From Nocardia tengchongensis (GTDB taxonomy: Bacteria > Actinomycetota > Actinomycetes > Mycobacteriales > Mycobacteriaceae): a DNA stretch of 64,000 bases. Every line of letters begins with the position of its first letter. Within the stretch, counting starts at the first letter, position 1. Positions 44,097-54,600 of this stretch are shown here, in pieces. The translations under genes were made by a program, and so were the position numbers. The stretch covers positions 248,001-312,000 of the forward strand of contig NZ_CP074371.1 in the NCBI RefSeq assembly GCF_018362975.1. Direction: 5' to 3'. Under the pieces are notes generated by a model that saw only the letters and a program-made list of their open reading frames with translations, had not been told where the DNA came from and made no database searches.

Positions 44097-45080
44097 CTAC
44101 CGACAGCGCGTGCCTGCGTCCAATTGCGACCGGAATTGCCCCGGCGTCACGCCGGTTTCCTGCCGAAATGCCCGGTAGAAATGCCGATCGGTGGCAAACC
44201 CGGACGCCGCCGCGATGGCCGAGAGCGGCCGCTGCGGGTCGGCCCGCAACAGCCGCCGGGCATGCTCGACGCGCATCTGACGCACCAGCGCGGCCGGTCC
44301 GCCGATCTCCTCGCAGACTCGGTAGAGCGTGCGTCGCGAGACCAGACAGGCGTGCGCCACCTCGTCCACGGTCAGGTCCGGATCGGTGTAGCGCCGCCGC
44401 AGCACCGCCAGCACCTGCTGCCGGGTGAAGACCGAATCGGCCGGCGCCGGGGAGCTCTGCCCGTTGGCCAGCAACAGCGCCGACGAGAGCATGGAGGTGA
44501 CCTGTGCTTCGAGAACATCTGCCGCACGCCCGGTTTCGTCGGCCCCGAGCCGGGCCATGCCCCGGAAGAAGTCGGCCACCACCCCCATCGCGCCGGTGAC
44601 CGGCAAGGCCTTGGCGATCGGCAGTTCGTCGCGCTGCAGGCCGGAGTGGTCGAGCACCGCGCCCAGGGGCGCGCGCACGATGGTGGAGACCGCGTTCTCG
44701 GTGGTGCGGCTCTCGATCGGGCGGGCGCTGTCGTAGAAGGCGATGGTGCCGGCCCCGCCCTCGATCAGCCGGCCGCCCTGCTCGGTCCAGTTCGCGCCCT
44801 CGACGACGATGTTCACCAGCAGGAAGTCCCCGGCGGCCTGGTCGAGCTGGCGCTTGGTGCGCACCACCCGCTGGGCGCTGGAGGTCATCAGGGTGAGGCT
44901 GGAGCGATCCAGCTGGGTGTAGCGCAGCTTGCCGTGCCAGTCCTGCCCGTGGCCGATCGGTTCGATGATCGACGGCAGCACGGCGTCCGCGACGACGGCC
45001 TCCCACTGCTCGAAGGCTTGCCGCGCGGAAACCTCTGAGGTCGTACGGACTTCGGCACTGGCCGTGGAAGCGATACCCAC
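44097..45080 (-). CDS. AraC-family regulator (NitR-like), copy 2
   Basis: About 327 residues: N-terminal AraC_binding_2-like domain and C-terminal HTH (VSRRTLYRVCEE; FATDRHFYRAFRQETGVTPGQFR). It shares the layout of copies 1 and 3, including a GAGTIAFYDSARP strand equal to copy 1's GGIVFYDSTRP. It precedes the decayed nitrilase gene, 80 bp away, and so may have lost its target. The start is uncertain: GTG 45080 gives a length like the paralogs, while the open frame extends to ATG 45182 with a leader lacking similarity. Confidence 0.82.
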   Translation of the reverse strand: MGIASTASAEVRTTSEVSARQAFEQWEAVVADAVLPSIIEPIGHGQDWHGKLRYTQLDRSSLTLMTSSAQRVVRTKRQLDQAAGDFLLVNIVVEGANWTEQGGRLIEGGAGTIAFYDSARPIESRTTENAVSTIVRAPLGAVLDHSGLQRDELPIAKALPVTGAMGVVADFFRGMARLGADETGRAADVLEAQVTSMLSSALLLANGQSSPAPADSVFTRQQVLAVLRRRYTDPDLTVDEVAHACLVSRRTLYRVCEEIGGPAALVRQMRVEHARRLLRADPQRPLSAIAAASGFATDRHFYRAFRQETGVTPGQFRSQLDAGTRCR

Positions 45081-45310
45081 AGCTGCATCATTGCACCTGC
45101 GGGCCCTGGGAGATTGGGAATGAAGGCGACGGATGCGACAAAACGGACCACTTGCCCTGAATTTTCCGCGCTGGCTCGCCACCCGGTCACCGGCGGCTCG
45201 AGGCGGCGACCGGGCGGCGCGTCCCCAGTATTCCGCGCGCCGACACCGTTGTGACTGGCCGCCCGTGCCAGATCACTGCCCATTCATGTCAGCCCTGAAA
45301 TCACCGCTCA

Positions 45311-46276
45311 TCAGGCATGATATGTCCGAAATTCGCCAGGGGTCATACCGGTTTCGCGCTTGAAGGCCCGATAGAACTGCCGCTCCGACATGAACCCCGC
45401 CGACCGCGCCACCGACAGCAGCGGCCGGGTCGGATCGGTCCGGATCAGCGACACCGCCCGCTCCACCCGCATCCGCCGCAACATGGCCGCCACCCCGTCC
45501 TCACCCTGCTCGAACAACCGATACAGGGTGCGACGCGACACCGAGCACGCCCCCGCCACCTGATCGATGGTCAGCTCCGGGTCGGCGTAGTGCCGCTGGA
45601 TGAACGCCAGCGCCCGCTGCTTGGCCAGCGCGTGCGCCGGTTCGTCACGCGGCAGGTCGCCCGCGGCCAGCTGCACCACCGACGCCAGCAGCCCGGTCCC
45701 GTGCTTGGCCAGCATGGCCGCCTGTTCCGGTGCGGTGTACTGCAATTGCGCGAGGCCGCAGAAGAAGCGGCCCACGATGCCCGCCGCGCCCTCGGGCGGG
45801 AAACGCACCGCGGTGGGCAGCCGGTCCGCCGGCACCCCGGACGCGCACACCACCTCGGCCAGCGGCACCTGCACCGCCACCACACCCCAGGACTGCTCGA
45901 AGTGCGCGCTGAAGGGCCGGGAACTGACGTGCAGGGTGAGTCCGCCGTCGGCCAGCTCCCCCACCCGTCCGTCCTGCTCCAGCCAGCCGTGCCCGTGCGT
46001 GGTGACGCTGGCGATCAGGACGGGTTCCTCGGGGTCGTTGACCAGCTGCGGAATCCGGCTCAGGTGCTGGCCACTGGCCGTCACCATCGACACGTCGATG
46101 CCGTCGAATCGCGATTGCACGATGCGAGCCCGGAATTCCCCCGACCGCACCGGCGTCACCACCAGCGGAACGTAGGCCGCCGCGACCACGGCCTCCCATT
46201 CCTCGAAAGTCTCCTGCTGCGAAACCTCCGGCATGGAGCGAACCTCCATCACGGAGGGCTCGACGCCGCCCCTCAT
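45311..46276 (-). CDS. AraC-family regulator (NitR-like), copy 3
   Basis: About 321 residues with the same two-domain plan: ligand-binding part, then HTH with VSRRTLYRLFEQ and FMSERQFYRAFKRETGMTPGEFR. It stands at the head of the AraC/nitrilase array with no nitrilase gene of its own next to it. Possible starts are ATG 46276 (used), 46303 and 46249; the paralogs have about 20 residues before the common EVRS motif, which favours 46276. The region up to truA (46277-46535) should hold its promoter. Confidence 0.82.
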   Translation of the reverse strand: MRGGVEPSVMEVRSMPEVSQQETFEEWEAVVAAAYVPLVVTPVRSGEFRARIVQSRFDGIDVSMVTASGQHLSRIPQLVNDPEEPVLIASVTTHGHGWLEQDGRVGELADGGLTLHVSSRPFSAHFEQSWGVVAVQVPLAEVVCASGVPADRLPTAVRFPPEGAAGIVGRFFCGLAQLQYTAPEQAAMLAKHGTGLLASVVQLAAGDLPRDEPAHALAKQRALAFIQRHYADPELTIDQVAGACSVSRRTLYRLFEQGEDGVAAMLRRMRVERAVSLIRTDPTRPLLSVARSAGFMSERQFYRAFKRETGMTPGEFRTYHA

Positions 46277-46502
46277 TGCCCGATTCTCGCATCCCGTCCC
46301 CACCCCGATCCCCGAATTCCCTTAACAACATCCAACTTTCGCCCAACCGTCCGAAATGACGTATTGCCCGCAACTCGCACAGCGAATCTTCATCCCGGAC
46401 TTGCATTTTCATCCGCGCGACCGATCCGCAATCACGCACGCGACAATGCACCCGCGACCTCGGAGGAGGCGCGGGGGACGGGACGGAAAGGGGTGGGTGC
46501 GG

Positions 46503-46526
46503 CCGGCGCATCGAACGGCGCGCCGG
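46503..46526 (-). terminator. Probable terminator after truA
   Basis: CCGGCGC (46503-46509) pairs with GCGCCGG (46520-46526) across a 10-nt loop. It lies 10 bp after the truA stop on the minus strand. Confidence 0.45.
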
Positions 46527-46535
46527 AAGGGGGGA

Positions 46536-47387
46536 TCAGTCCCCGCAGCAGCCCTCGGGATCGGGAACGGTACGCACTTCGCGGGTCTGGGCGTTGCGCG
46601 CGGCCAGGTCGGCATCGGCCGGATAGTCGACGGCGATCAGGGACAGGCCGTGGGCCGGAGCCACGGTCACCGCACTGGCGCGTTCACGCTCGTTCAGCAG
46701 ACCGGCGATCCAGTCGGGGGTGCGGCGGCCCTCACCGACCGACAGCACGCCGCCGACCAGACTGCGCACCATGGACCAGCAGAACGCGTCCGCGCTGACA
46801 TAGGCGGTCAGCAGATCGCCGTCCTGAACCCAATCGAAGCGCTGGAGTTCGCGAATCGTGGTCGCGCCCTCGCGACGGCGGCAGAAGGCGGCGAAATCGT
46901 GCAGGCCCAACAACTTTCGGGAGGCCTCACGCATGGCCTCGACATCCGGGCCGGGACGGCACGGCACGACACCACGCGCCTGCAGCGGCTCGGCGCCGTA
47001 GGGGGCCGTAGTCAGTCGGTAGGCGTAGTGGCGGCGGATCGCCGAGAAACGGGCGTCGAAGTCCGGCGGGGCGAGGCGGACCTGCTTGACGCGCACGTCC
47101 TTGGGCAGGAAACGGGCCAGCCGGTGCACCAGTTTGGGGCCGTCCACCTCGGTGTGCGTATCGAAGTGCGCGACTTGGCCTTCCGCGTGCACGCCGGCGT
47201 CGGTGCGCCCGGCCACGGTCAGCTGGATCGGCTCGCGCTGCACCTTGGACAGGGCTTCCTCCAGCACACCCTGCACGGTGCGCAGGCCGGGCTGGCGTGC
47301 CCACCCGGTGAAATCGGTGCCGTCGTAGCTGATGTCCAGCCGTACCCGAATCGAAACCGGTTCGGGCGTCGGATCCTCCACGGTCAC
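46536..47387 (-). CDS. truA: tRNA pseudouridine(38-40) synthase
   Basis: TruA converts uridines 38-40 of tRNA anticodon arms to pseudouridine. The 283-residue protein has the catalytic Asp in [18 protein letters not shown] (about 60), the [18 protein letters not shown] opening, and [18 protein letters not shown] near 190. The open frame extends to 47588, but a terminator at 47414-47443 lies inside that extension. GTG 47387 has AGGAG six bases upstream, so it is chosen. It follows rplQ on the same strand, as in mycobacteria, where truA borders the ESX-4 locus. Confidence 0.93.
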   Translation of the reverse strand: MTVEDPTPEPVSIRVRLDISYDGTDFTGWARQPGLRTVQGVLEEALSKVQREPIQLTVAGRTDAGVHAEGQVAHFDTHTEVDGPKLVHRLARFLPKDVRVKQVRLAPPDFDARFSAIRRHYAYRLTTAPYGAEPLQARGVVPCRPGPDVEAMREASRKLLGLHDFAAFCRRREGATTIRELQRFDWVQDGDLLTAYVSADAFCWSMVRSLVGGVLSVGEGRRTPDWIAGLLNERERASAVTVAPAHGLSLIAVDYPADADLAARNAQTREVRTVPDPEGCCGD

Positions 47388-47413
47388 AGCGATCTCCTGG
47401 TTAACATGGAGAA

Positions 47414-47443
47414 AGCCCGCCGACCCGGAGGGGACGGCGGGCT
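47414..47443 (-). terminator. Terminator between rplQ and truA
   Basis: AGCCCGCCG (47414-47422) pairs with CGGCGGGCT (47435-47443), with further C/G pairing in the loop, and TTTCTCC follows on the minus strand. It lies 27 bp after the rplQ stop and ends most transcription of the ribosomal operon. Confidence 0.65.
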
Positions 47444-47469
47444 CACTCATGAATCCGAAAGGTGCGGAA

Positions 47470-47967
47470 TTACTCCGCGGCCTTGTCCTCGGCAGCGTCG
47501 GCCGGAGCCTCGACAACCTCGGCAGCCTCGTCGGCCTTCGCCTCGGCCGGAGCCTCGGGAGCCTTGGAAGCGGCGACACGACGGGCACGGTCGGCCTCGT
47601 TGGTCACGGTCTTCTCGCGGACCAGCTCGATGATCGCCATCGGAGCGTTGTCACCCTTGCGGGGGATGGTCTTGATGATGCGGGTGTAGCCACCCTCACG
47701 GCCCTCGAACGAGGGACCGATCTCCGCGAACAGCGCGTGCACGATGTCCTTGGAGCGGATCACCTTCATCACCTCGCGACGGTCGGCCAGGGTGCCGCCC
47801 TTCGCCTTGGTGACAAGCTTCTCGGCATAGGGGCGCAGCGCCTTGGCCTTGGCCTCGGTGGTCGTGATGCGACCGTGCTCGAAGAGCGCCGTCGCCAGGT
47901 TGGCGAAGATCGCCTTCTGGTGCGACGCCGACCCGCCGAAGCGGGCACCCTTCTTGGGCTTGGGCAT
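47470..47967 (-). CDS. rplQ: 50S ribosomal protein L17
   Basis: The 165-residue large-subunit protein opens [20 protein letters not shown], with the conserved [21 protein letters not shown] helix and [25 protein letters not shown]. The last 45 residues are an Ala/Glu/Pro-rich acidic tail typical of actinobacterial L17. It is the last ribosomal gene of the operon, after rpoA. Confidence 0.97.
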   Translation of the reverse strand: MPKPKKGARFGGSASHQKAIFANLATALFEHGRITTTEAKAKALRPYAEKLVTKAKGGTLADRREVMKVIRSKDIVHALFAEIGPSFEGREGGYTRIIKTIPRKGDNAPMAIIELVREKTVTNEADRARRVAASKAPEAPAEAKADEAAEVVEAPADAAEDKAAE

Positions 47968-48019
47968 GTTGGAATCTCCTGTGTTGAAGGCCGATTCGGG
48001 GCGCTACACCCCGGATGGC

Positions 48020-49078
48020 CTAAAGCTGTTCGGTCTCGGCGTAGTCCTGCTCGCCGCTGTCGGTGTCGCTGAACGAGCCGCTGTCGCTCCAGGTGCCGCT
48101 CGCCGCGTCGTAGCCGACGACGGAGGACGGATCGAAGGAAGCCGGGGAGTCCTTGAGGGACAGGCCGAGCGAGTGCAGCTTGACCTTGACCTCGTCGATG
48201 GACTTCTGACCGAAGTTGCGGATGTCCAGCAGGTCCGACTCGGTGCGGGCGACCAGCTCGCCGACGGTGTGCACACCCTCACGCTTGAGGCAGTTGTACG
48301 ACCGAACGGTGAGATCCAGGTCCTCGATCGGCAGGCCGAACGAGGCGATGTGGTCCGCCTCGGCCGGGCTCGGGCCGATCTCGATGCCCTCGGCCTCGAT
48401 GTTCAGCTCGCGCGCGAGTCCGAACAGCTCGACCAGGGTCTTGCCCGCCGACGCCAGCGCATCCCGAGCGGAGATCGAGTTCTTGGTCTCGACATCCAGG
48501 ATGAGCCGGTCGAAGTCGGTGCGCTGCTCGACACGGGTGGCCTCGACCTTGTACGTCACCTTGAGAACCGGCGAGTAGATCGAGTCAACCGGAATCCGGC
48601 CGATTTCCGCACCCGACGCCTTGTTCTGCACGGCCGGGACGTAGCCGCGACCGCGCTCGACCACGAGCTCGATCTCCAGCTTGCCCTTGTCGTTCAGGGT
48701 GGCGATGTGCATGTCCGGGTTGTGCACGGTCACGCCCGCCGGGGGGACGATGTCACCGGCGGTGACGGTGCCCGGGCCCTGCTTGCGCACGTACATGGTG
48801 ACCGGCTCGTCCTCTTCGGACGACACGACCAGGCCCTTGAGGTTCAGGATGATGTCGGTGACATCTTCCTTCACGCCCGGGACGGTGGTGAACTCGTGCA
48901 GCACGCCGTCGATGCGAATGCTGGTGACAGCAGCACCAGGAATCGACGACAGCAGCGTGCGGCGCAGCGAGTTGCCGAGGGTGTAGCCGAAGCCCGGCTC
49001 CAGCGGCTCGATGGTGAACCGCGACCGGTTCTCGGACACGACCTCTTCGGTCAACGTCGGTCGCTGTGAAATCAGCAT
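48020..49078 (-). CDS. rpoA: DNA-directed RNA polymerase subunit alpha
   Basis: The 352-residue alpha subunit nucleates RNA polymerase assembly through its N-terminal domain (about 1-235, with [20 protein letters not shown]) and contacts UP elements and activators through its C-terminal domain (about 250-320, with [19 protein letters not shown] and [17 protein letters not shown]). A Ser/Asp/Glu-rich acidic tail ends the protein. Its place between rpsD and rplQ is the standard bacterial order. Confidence 0.98.
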   Translation of the reverse strand: MLISQRPTLTEEVVSENRSRFTIEPLEPGFGYTLGNSLRRTLLSSIPGAAVTSIRIDGVLHEFTTVPGVKEDVTDIILNLKGLVVSSEEDEPVTMYVRKQGPGTVTAGDIVPPAGVTVHNPDMHIATLNDKGKLEIELVVERGRGYVPAVQNKASGAEIGRIPVDSIYSPVLKVTYKVEATRVEQRTDFDRLILDVETKNSISARDALASAGKTLVELFGLARELNIEAEGIEIGPSPAEADHIASFGLPIEDLDLTVRSYNCLKREGVHTVGELVARTESDLLDIRNFGQKSIDEVKVKLHSLGLSLKDSPASFDPSSVVGYDAASGTWSDSGSFSDTDSGEQDYAETEQL

Positions 49079-49197
49079 TTCTTCCTCCTTCGGACGCCCA
49101 CTATTTGACGCCCACGATGTGGGAGCTGTTGCGGCCCTGACCCTGTGCTCATCGAACCGAGCAGGGCCACAACCAGCGGCACGCTTACGCGCACCTA

Positions 49198-49803
49198 TTA
49201 CTTCGAGTAGAACTCGACGATCAGCTGTTCCTGCAGCGGAACATCGATCTGCGCACGCTCGGGGAGCTGGTGCACCAGGATCCGCAGGCGGCCGGGAACG
49301 ACCTGCAGCCAGCCCGGGATCGGGCGATCGCCGACGGTCTCACGCGCCACCTGGAAGGGGTACATGGCCAGCGACTTCGGCTTGACATCGATGATGTCGT
49401 ACTGCGAGACCTGGAAGCTGGGCACATCGACCTTCACACCGTTGACGGTGAAGTGGCCGTGCGAGACCAGCTGGCGGGCGCCACGACGGGTACGGGCCAG
49501 ACCGGCGCGGTACACGACGTTGTCCAGACGAGCCTCGAGCAGACGCAGCAGGTTGTCGCCGGTCTTGCCCTTCTGGCGGTTCGCCTCTTCGTAGTACTTG
49601 CGGAACTGCTTCTCCATGACGCCGTACGAGAAGCGAGCCTTCTGCTTCTCCTGCAGCTGCATGAGGTACTCGGATTCCTTGATCCGCGCGCGGCCGTGCT
49701 GGCCGGGCGGGTAAGGACGACGCTCGAACGCCTGGTCGCCTCCGACGAGGTCGACACGCAGACGACGCGACTTGCGGGTAATGGGGCCTGTATAACGAGC
49801 CAT
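49198..49803 (-). CDS. rpsD: 30S ribosomal protein S4
   Basis: The 201-residue primary 16S rRNA-binding protein. N-terminal [22 protein letters not shown], then the S4 RNA-binding domain with [30 protein letters not shown] (quoted only in outline), and C-terminus ending VEFYSK. S4 often represses its own operon translationally; no specific structure was sought. It lies between rpsK (24 bp) and rpoA (119 bp). Confidence 0.97.
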   Translation of the reverse strand: MARYTGPITRKSRRLRVDLVGGDQAFERRPYPPGQHGRARIKESEYLMQLQEKQKARFSYGVMEKQFRKYYEEANRQKGKTGDNLLRLLEARLDNVVYRAGLARTRRGARQLVSHGHFTVNGVKVDVPSFQVSQYDIIDVKPKSLAMYPFQVARETVGDRPIPGWLQVVPGRLRILVHQLPERAQIDVPLQEQLIVEFYSK

Positions 49804-49827
49804 TGTTCTGTACCTTTTCCTTCCCGC

Positions 49828-50241
49828 TTAGACGCGACGCCGCTTGGGCGGACGGCAGCCGTTGTGCGGCTGCGGGGTGACATCGGAGATCGTGCCGACC
49901 TCCAGGCCAGCGGCCTGGAGCGAACGGATCGCGGTCTCGCGGCCCGAACCCGGGCCCTTCACGAAGACGTCGACCTTCTTGACGCCGTTCTCCTGCGCCT
50001 TGCGGGCAGCGTTCTCGGCGGCGAGCTGAGCGGCGAACGGAGTCGACTTACGCGAGCCCTTGAAACCGACGTGGCCGGAGGACGCCCAGGAGATGACGTT
50101 GCCTTCGGGATCGGTGATCGACACGATCGTGTTGTTGAACGTGCTCTTGATGTGAGCGTGGCCGTGCGGGATGTTCTTCTTATCCCGGCGACGCGCTTTC
50201 TGAGTCTTCTTCGGGCCCGAGGCCCGGCTCTTCGGAGGCAT
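49828..50241 (-). CDS. rpsK: 30S ribosomal protein S11
   Basis: The 137-residue platform protein of the small subunit. The core motifs [20 protein letters not shown] and [20 protein letters not shown] are present, and the C-terminus ends [10 protein letters not shown] as in most bacterial S11. It starts 9 bp after rpsM ends and is in the same operon. Confidence 0.97.
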   Translation of the reverse strand: MPPKSRASGPKKTQKARRRDKKNIPHGHAHIKSTFNNTIVSITDPEGNVISWASSGHVGFKGSRKSTPFAAQLAAENAARKAQENGVKKVDVFVKGPGSGRETAIRSLQAAGLEVGTISDVTPQPHNGCRPPKRRRV

Positions 50242-50250
50242 GCGCTATCC

Positions 50251-50622
50251 CTACTTCTTCTTGCCGGCGACGGTCTTCTTCGGACCCTTGCGCGTACGAG
50301 CGTTGGTCTTCGTCCGCTGGCCACGCACGGGCAGGCCACGACGGTGGCGGATGCCCTGGTAGCAGCCGATCTCGATCTTGCGACGAATGTCGGCCTGCAC
50401 CTCGCGGCGCAGGTCACCCTCGACCTTGAACTCCTGCGCTTCGATGAAGTCGCGGAGCTTGGTCAGGTCGTCATCGCTGAGGTCCTTCGACCGCAGGTCG
50501 GGGCTGACGCCCGTCTCCGCGAGGATCTCCTTGGCGCGGGTCCGGCCGATGCCGAAGATGTAGGTCAGCGCGATCTCCATGCGCTTTTCGCGCGGGAGGT
50601 CGACGCCCATCAGACGTGCCAT
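50251..50622 (-). CDS. rpsM: 30S ribosomal protein S13
   Basis: The 123-residue small-subunit head protein that contacts the P-site tRNA and bridges to L5. It begins [21 protein letters not shown] with the helix-two-turn-helix [10 protein letters not shown], and [20 protein letters not shown] precedes a basic tail ([12 protein letters not shown]). GGAG-like sequence lies just upstream. The 236 bp between it and rpmJ hold no gene I can recognise. Confidence 0.97.
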   Translation of the reverse strand: MARLMGVDLPREKRMEIALTYIFGIGRTRAKEILAETGVSPDLRSKDLSDDDLTKLRDFIEAQEFKVEGDLRREVQADIRRKIEIGCYQGIRHRRGLPVRGQRTKTNARTRKGPKKTVAGKKK

Positions 50623-50858
50623 GGTTGGCGATTCCTTACTTTTGCGGAGGTCTGCTCCCTGGCCGTCCCCTCGTAAGTGGGGCCCCGGCCTCCGTACCGG
50701 GGGTAGGCCGCCATCCGTCCCCTGCGGGACTCGGCGACGGCGACTGGCGCTGGGAGTTCTTCTTCTATTGCCAATCCGAACCGCGTTCGGTGCTTGGCGG
50801 TGAGCGACCGGGGGCGTGGAGTATCCACAGTCCCGGCGATCACGGCACTAGGCCGCGA

Positions 50859-50972
50859 TCAGCCCTGGCGCTGCTTGTGGCGCAGGTTCTCGCAGATCAC
50901 CATGACCCGACCGTGACGGCGGATCACCTTGCACTTCTCGCAGATCGGCTTGACGGACGGCTGAACCTTCAC
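50859..50972 (-). CDS. rpmJ: 50S ribosomal protein L36
   Basis: A 37-residue protein. From GTG 50972 it reads [18 protein letters not shown] and then [18 protein letters not shown]. The zinc-ribbon Cys pair CEKC and the following Cys/His (VICENLRH) match the C+ form of L36. It sits between infA and rpsM, its standard position. Confidence 0.95.
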   Translation of the reverse strand: MKVQPSVKPICEKCKVIRRHGRVMVICENLRHKQRQG

Positions 50973-51090
50973 GTCAGATCCAATCTGGGTTGGTGTTCAC
51001 TGGCCGTGAACACAGTTTTTCCCCGGTCAGTTCGACCGGGAAACCCGGGACATATCGTCCCGGAAGACTTTGCGCCCCGCGGGGAGCGAC

Positions 51091-51312
51091 TCACTTGTAG
51101 CGGTAGACGATGCGGCCGCGAGTCAAGTCGTAGGGCGACAACTCAACGACGACGCGATCTTCAGGCAGGATGCGGATGTAGTGCTGCCGCATCTTGCCGC
51201 TGATGTGGGCCAGAACCTTGTGCCCGTTCTCCAGCTCGATCCGGAACATCGCATTGGGCAACGGCTCGATAACCCGGCCCTCGACCTCGATGGCCCCTTC
51301 CTTCTTCGCCAT
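51091..51312 (-). CDS. infA: Translation initiation factor IF-1
   Basis: The 73-residue OB-fold initiation factor, beginning [20 protein letters not shown] and ending [15 protein letters not shown], almost invariant among actinobacteria. It blocks the A site during initiation. ATG 51312 is certain from the family; the longer open frame to 51423 is not used. First gene of the infA-rpmJ-rpsM-rpsK-rpsD-rpoA-rplQ operon. Confidence 0.98.
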   Translation of the reverse strand: MAKKEGAIEVEGRVIEPLPNAMFRIELENGHKVLAHISGKMRQHYIRILPEDRVVVELSPYDLTRGRIVYRYK

Positions 51313-51678
51313 ATCCTCCGCGATCCCGGTTAGGCTGAACCTGGTTGGTTCACGCTCATTACGGCTGGTCGGCCTCGAGAAAACGCGGGCGCACCGATAG
51401 TTTTTCCGGTGCACTGCAGCCAACCCGGTGACATACTCACTGGAGGCGGCACTCGGCGGAACGCCCAGGACATGCCACAGCCACTATGTAAGTCACCAGC
51501 GCCCTACTTTACCCGTAGCCCCAGATCCGGCCAAATATGGGTGCCGTGACGTGCCCCTCCGTGGCCGCGGCCACCTCCCCCGGGGCGCGGCCGGGCCGCT
51601 CGTGCCGGGCGCGGACCCCGCCGGAGATCGCTAAACTACGCCCTGTCCTGCACGATGATCGAGGCACCGGGGGTAGAT
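51313..51678. other. Intergenic region upstream of infA and the EspI-like gene
   Basis: This divergent control region has no credible gene. It should hold the promoter of the ribosomal operon on the minus strand (see 51506-51534) and the promoter of the EspI-like gene on the plus strand. No RNA gene or riboswitch was recognised. Confidence 0.55.
51506..51534 (-). promoter_or_regulatory. Possible housekeeping promoter for the infA operon
   Basis: On the minus strand TTGGCC (51534-51529) and TAAAGT (51511-51506) are spaced by 17 bases, resembling -35 and -10 boxes with partial matches. It would give a leader of about 190 nt before infA. Weak consensus, so tentative. Confidence 0.3.
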
Positions 51679-54600
51679 GTGAGTCGCGAGAACGACGGGC
51701 TCCCAATGCTCCCGCCCTGGCTCTCCGAGAGCGACATCACCGACACCGGTTACGAAGCCCCCGTCGAGAACCTCCCCCAGGACGACGTCATCCCCGAGGA
51801 GAAGGGCGGCCGCCGCCTCTTCGGCCGCCGCAAGCCCCGCAAGGAATCGGCCCCCGACTCGGCACCCCAAACCCCCGGCCCCGGCCCCGGCCCCGGCCCC
51901 GGCCCCGAGCAGCGCGCCACCCCGCCCGCTCCCGCACAGCCCGCGCCGCCAATGCCGACCCGCGACCCCGGCACCCACTTCAACCTCCCGTCCAACGGCA
52001 CCGCCGCCCCCTCGGGCCACCCCATCGGCCAAGGCACCTTCGCCCAACAGCCGAGCGGCCACACCCCCCAGGCCCAGCCCACCAACGGCCAGGCCCCGCG
52101 ACCCAACGGCCAAGCACCCGTCACCCAGCCGCCCACCGGCCACGCGGCCCACACCCAGCAGCCCGCGCAGCAGGACGGCAGGTCACCGTTCACTCAGCCG
52201 CCCGGCGGTCAGACACCTCAGGCTCCGCAGCGCGACGGCCAGTCACCGTTCACCCAGCCACCCAACGGCCAGGCACCCCAGGCTCCGCAGCGCGACGGCC
52301 AGTCGCCGTTCACGCAGCCTCCCAATGGCCGGATGCCCCAGACTTCGCAGCCGAATGGCGAGGCCTCCTCCGCTGAGCCGGCGAATGGCCAGGGCGGTCA
52401 CGGCACGGGTCCGGCGAATCCCCAAGGCTCCGCGCCGTTCCCGACGAACGGTCAGGCCCCGACGCCCCCGCCGCCCCATGGGCAGGGATCCGGCAACAGC
52501 CAATTCCCCAGCGCACAGTCGAGACCCGCGTCCGATCCGTCGCGGCCTCCGGCCAACCCTGATTCGGCCCGGCCCGGCCCGGCGGCGACACCGCCACGGG
52601 GACCGCAGTTCTCGGCACCTCCCGCTCCGGCAACTCCTCCGACTTCGGCACCCTCGCCGACTTCGGCTGGTCCTGCGGTTGCGACCGGAGCACAGCCCGC
52701 GGGCGCGTCCCTCGCGGGGACGCCGTCCGTCGGCACCCCGGAGGCCGTCTCCCCTGCGCGTCCCCCGGCGGACCCGACGACCCGCATGCCGCTGCCACCT
52801 TCGCCTAGCGAAATCGATTCGGCGGCAGCCGATCCGGCCCGTACCGCGCGTCCGCCGCTGCCACCGGCTCCGGGCGAGCAGCCCGCCGATTCTGCGGACG
52901 CCGCAACGAAGATGTCGAACCCGCCCCTGCCTCCGGCACCGGGCGATCTCGACGCGACCGGCTCGGGGATCATCGCCCCCGCCGATCCGACGACTCGGTG
53001 GCCGATCCCGCCATCTCCGGAATCGGGTTCCGCCGCAACCGAACCGGGCCCCGCTCAGGCGCCTGTTGCACCGCACCCCACCCCCGCGGCCCGCCCGAGC
53101 ACCGACCACGCGACACCTGCGTCGACCCCCGTCACCGGACATGATGTTCCGCCGGTGCCGAATACGACGGCCGCCGCGCACGAGCTGCTCAACGCCCAGC
53201 TGGCCGAGCTAGGCGCCACGGCCGGCGCGGGCGAGACCTCGGACCCCGAAGACGATTTCGATCAGCCGATGAGTCCGGGCCGTCACCGCGCCGCGGACGC
53301 CCCGGCGCCGGTTGCCGATGGCGGACAGTGGATGCCACCCGCGCCTGGCACGATTCCCAGCGATCAGGGCCTGCCACCGGCACCCGCTCCGGGCGTTCCC
53401 CCGATGCAGCCGAACCAAGGTTTCCCGCCCGGAGCGTTTCCGCCGCAGCTGAATCCGTGGGCCAATGCTCCGCAGTCAGAGGCTGCTGCGGGCGGTCGGC
53501 ACCCGAATGTTCCCGGACAGCCCGGTTTCGGGGTTCCGGGGTTCCCGGGAGACCAGGCGTCGCAGCCGGCTCCCTGGCGATCCGAGACCGGTGCGCCGAT
53601 GCCGGGTCACGGCATGCCCGGCGCCGCACCAGATACCACCGACGCTGCCGGTACGGATGCGAACCCGTGGGCGAATGCGCCGCTGTCGGAGGCTGCCGCA
53701 GCTGGTCTGACCGGACCGCCCATGCGGATTCCTCTGCAGTCGGATTCAGGCGTTTCACCGACGCACGCGCCCCCTGGTGTCCTGCCGGGACAGGTCCCGC
53801 CGCCGGATGCCTTTGGTACGAACTCGAATCCGCGAGTCGAGGCTCCCGGGTCCGAGGCGGCGGCCGCCGCGCTGACCGGACCGCAGGCCGACGGACCGGC
53901 CCCGCACGGCATGGGTATGCCTGGCGAAAACGCTCCGGGACAGCCGCATTGGGGCCCCGGGTCCGATGGTCCGCAAGGCCCGGGTGGGCAGATGCCCTGG
54001 GCCGCGCCGGAGCAGGGAGCCGCCTACCCGGGCGGCCACGGCCCCTCGACCGGTCCCGTCGTTCCCGGACAACCCGCTCCGGCCGCCCCTGGCTGGGGCG
54101 ACATGGGCGCACCCGCACAGCCTGGTGTCGTGCCCGGGCAGTACGGGATGAGTTCCGTGCAGCCCGCGTACGGCGCACCCGGCCAGTACGGCGTTCCGCT
54201 ACAGGGTTACCCGGGTGGGCCCGTGCAGGGTCCGCGTGGTGCGGCCGGCTATGCCGGTGGTCCCGCCCCGTCGCTGGATGATGTGCCGTTGCGCCGGGCC
54301 ACGAAGGCTCCGGGTTCGGGTTGGCGGCGGGCTGTGCATCACATGTCCGGTGGCGCGATCAATCCGGGAATGTCGGCGGAGGAGCGCCGCCTGCAGGAGT
54401 TGGTGGCACGGATTCGGCAACCCGTGCGCGGTGATTACCGGATCGCGGTGCTGTCGCTCAAGGGTGGTGTCGGCAAGACCACGACCACGATGGGTCTGGG
54501 TTCGATCTTCTCGTCGATTCGCGGGGATCGGGTGATCGCGGTGGACGCGAATCCGGACTTCGGGACGTTGTCGCAGCGGGTGCCGTTGCAGACGCGGTCG

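Noticed and set aside
47388..47588. N-terminal extension of truA to ATG 47450 or 47588
   Set aside because: It would include a terminator hairpin and overlap rplQ, and has no match to TruA. GTG 47387 has a proper ribosome-binding site.
50623..50858. Possible small gene between rpmJ and rpsM (minus-strand frame 50610-50843)
   Set aside because: It overlaps the rpsM ribosome-binding site and shows no similarity to ribosomal proteins; normal leader space.
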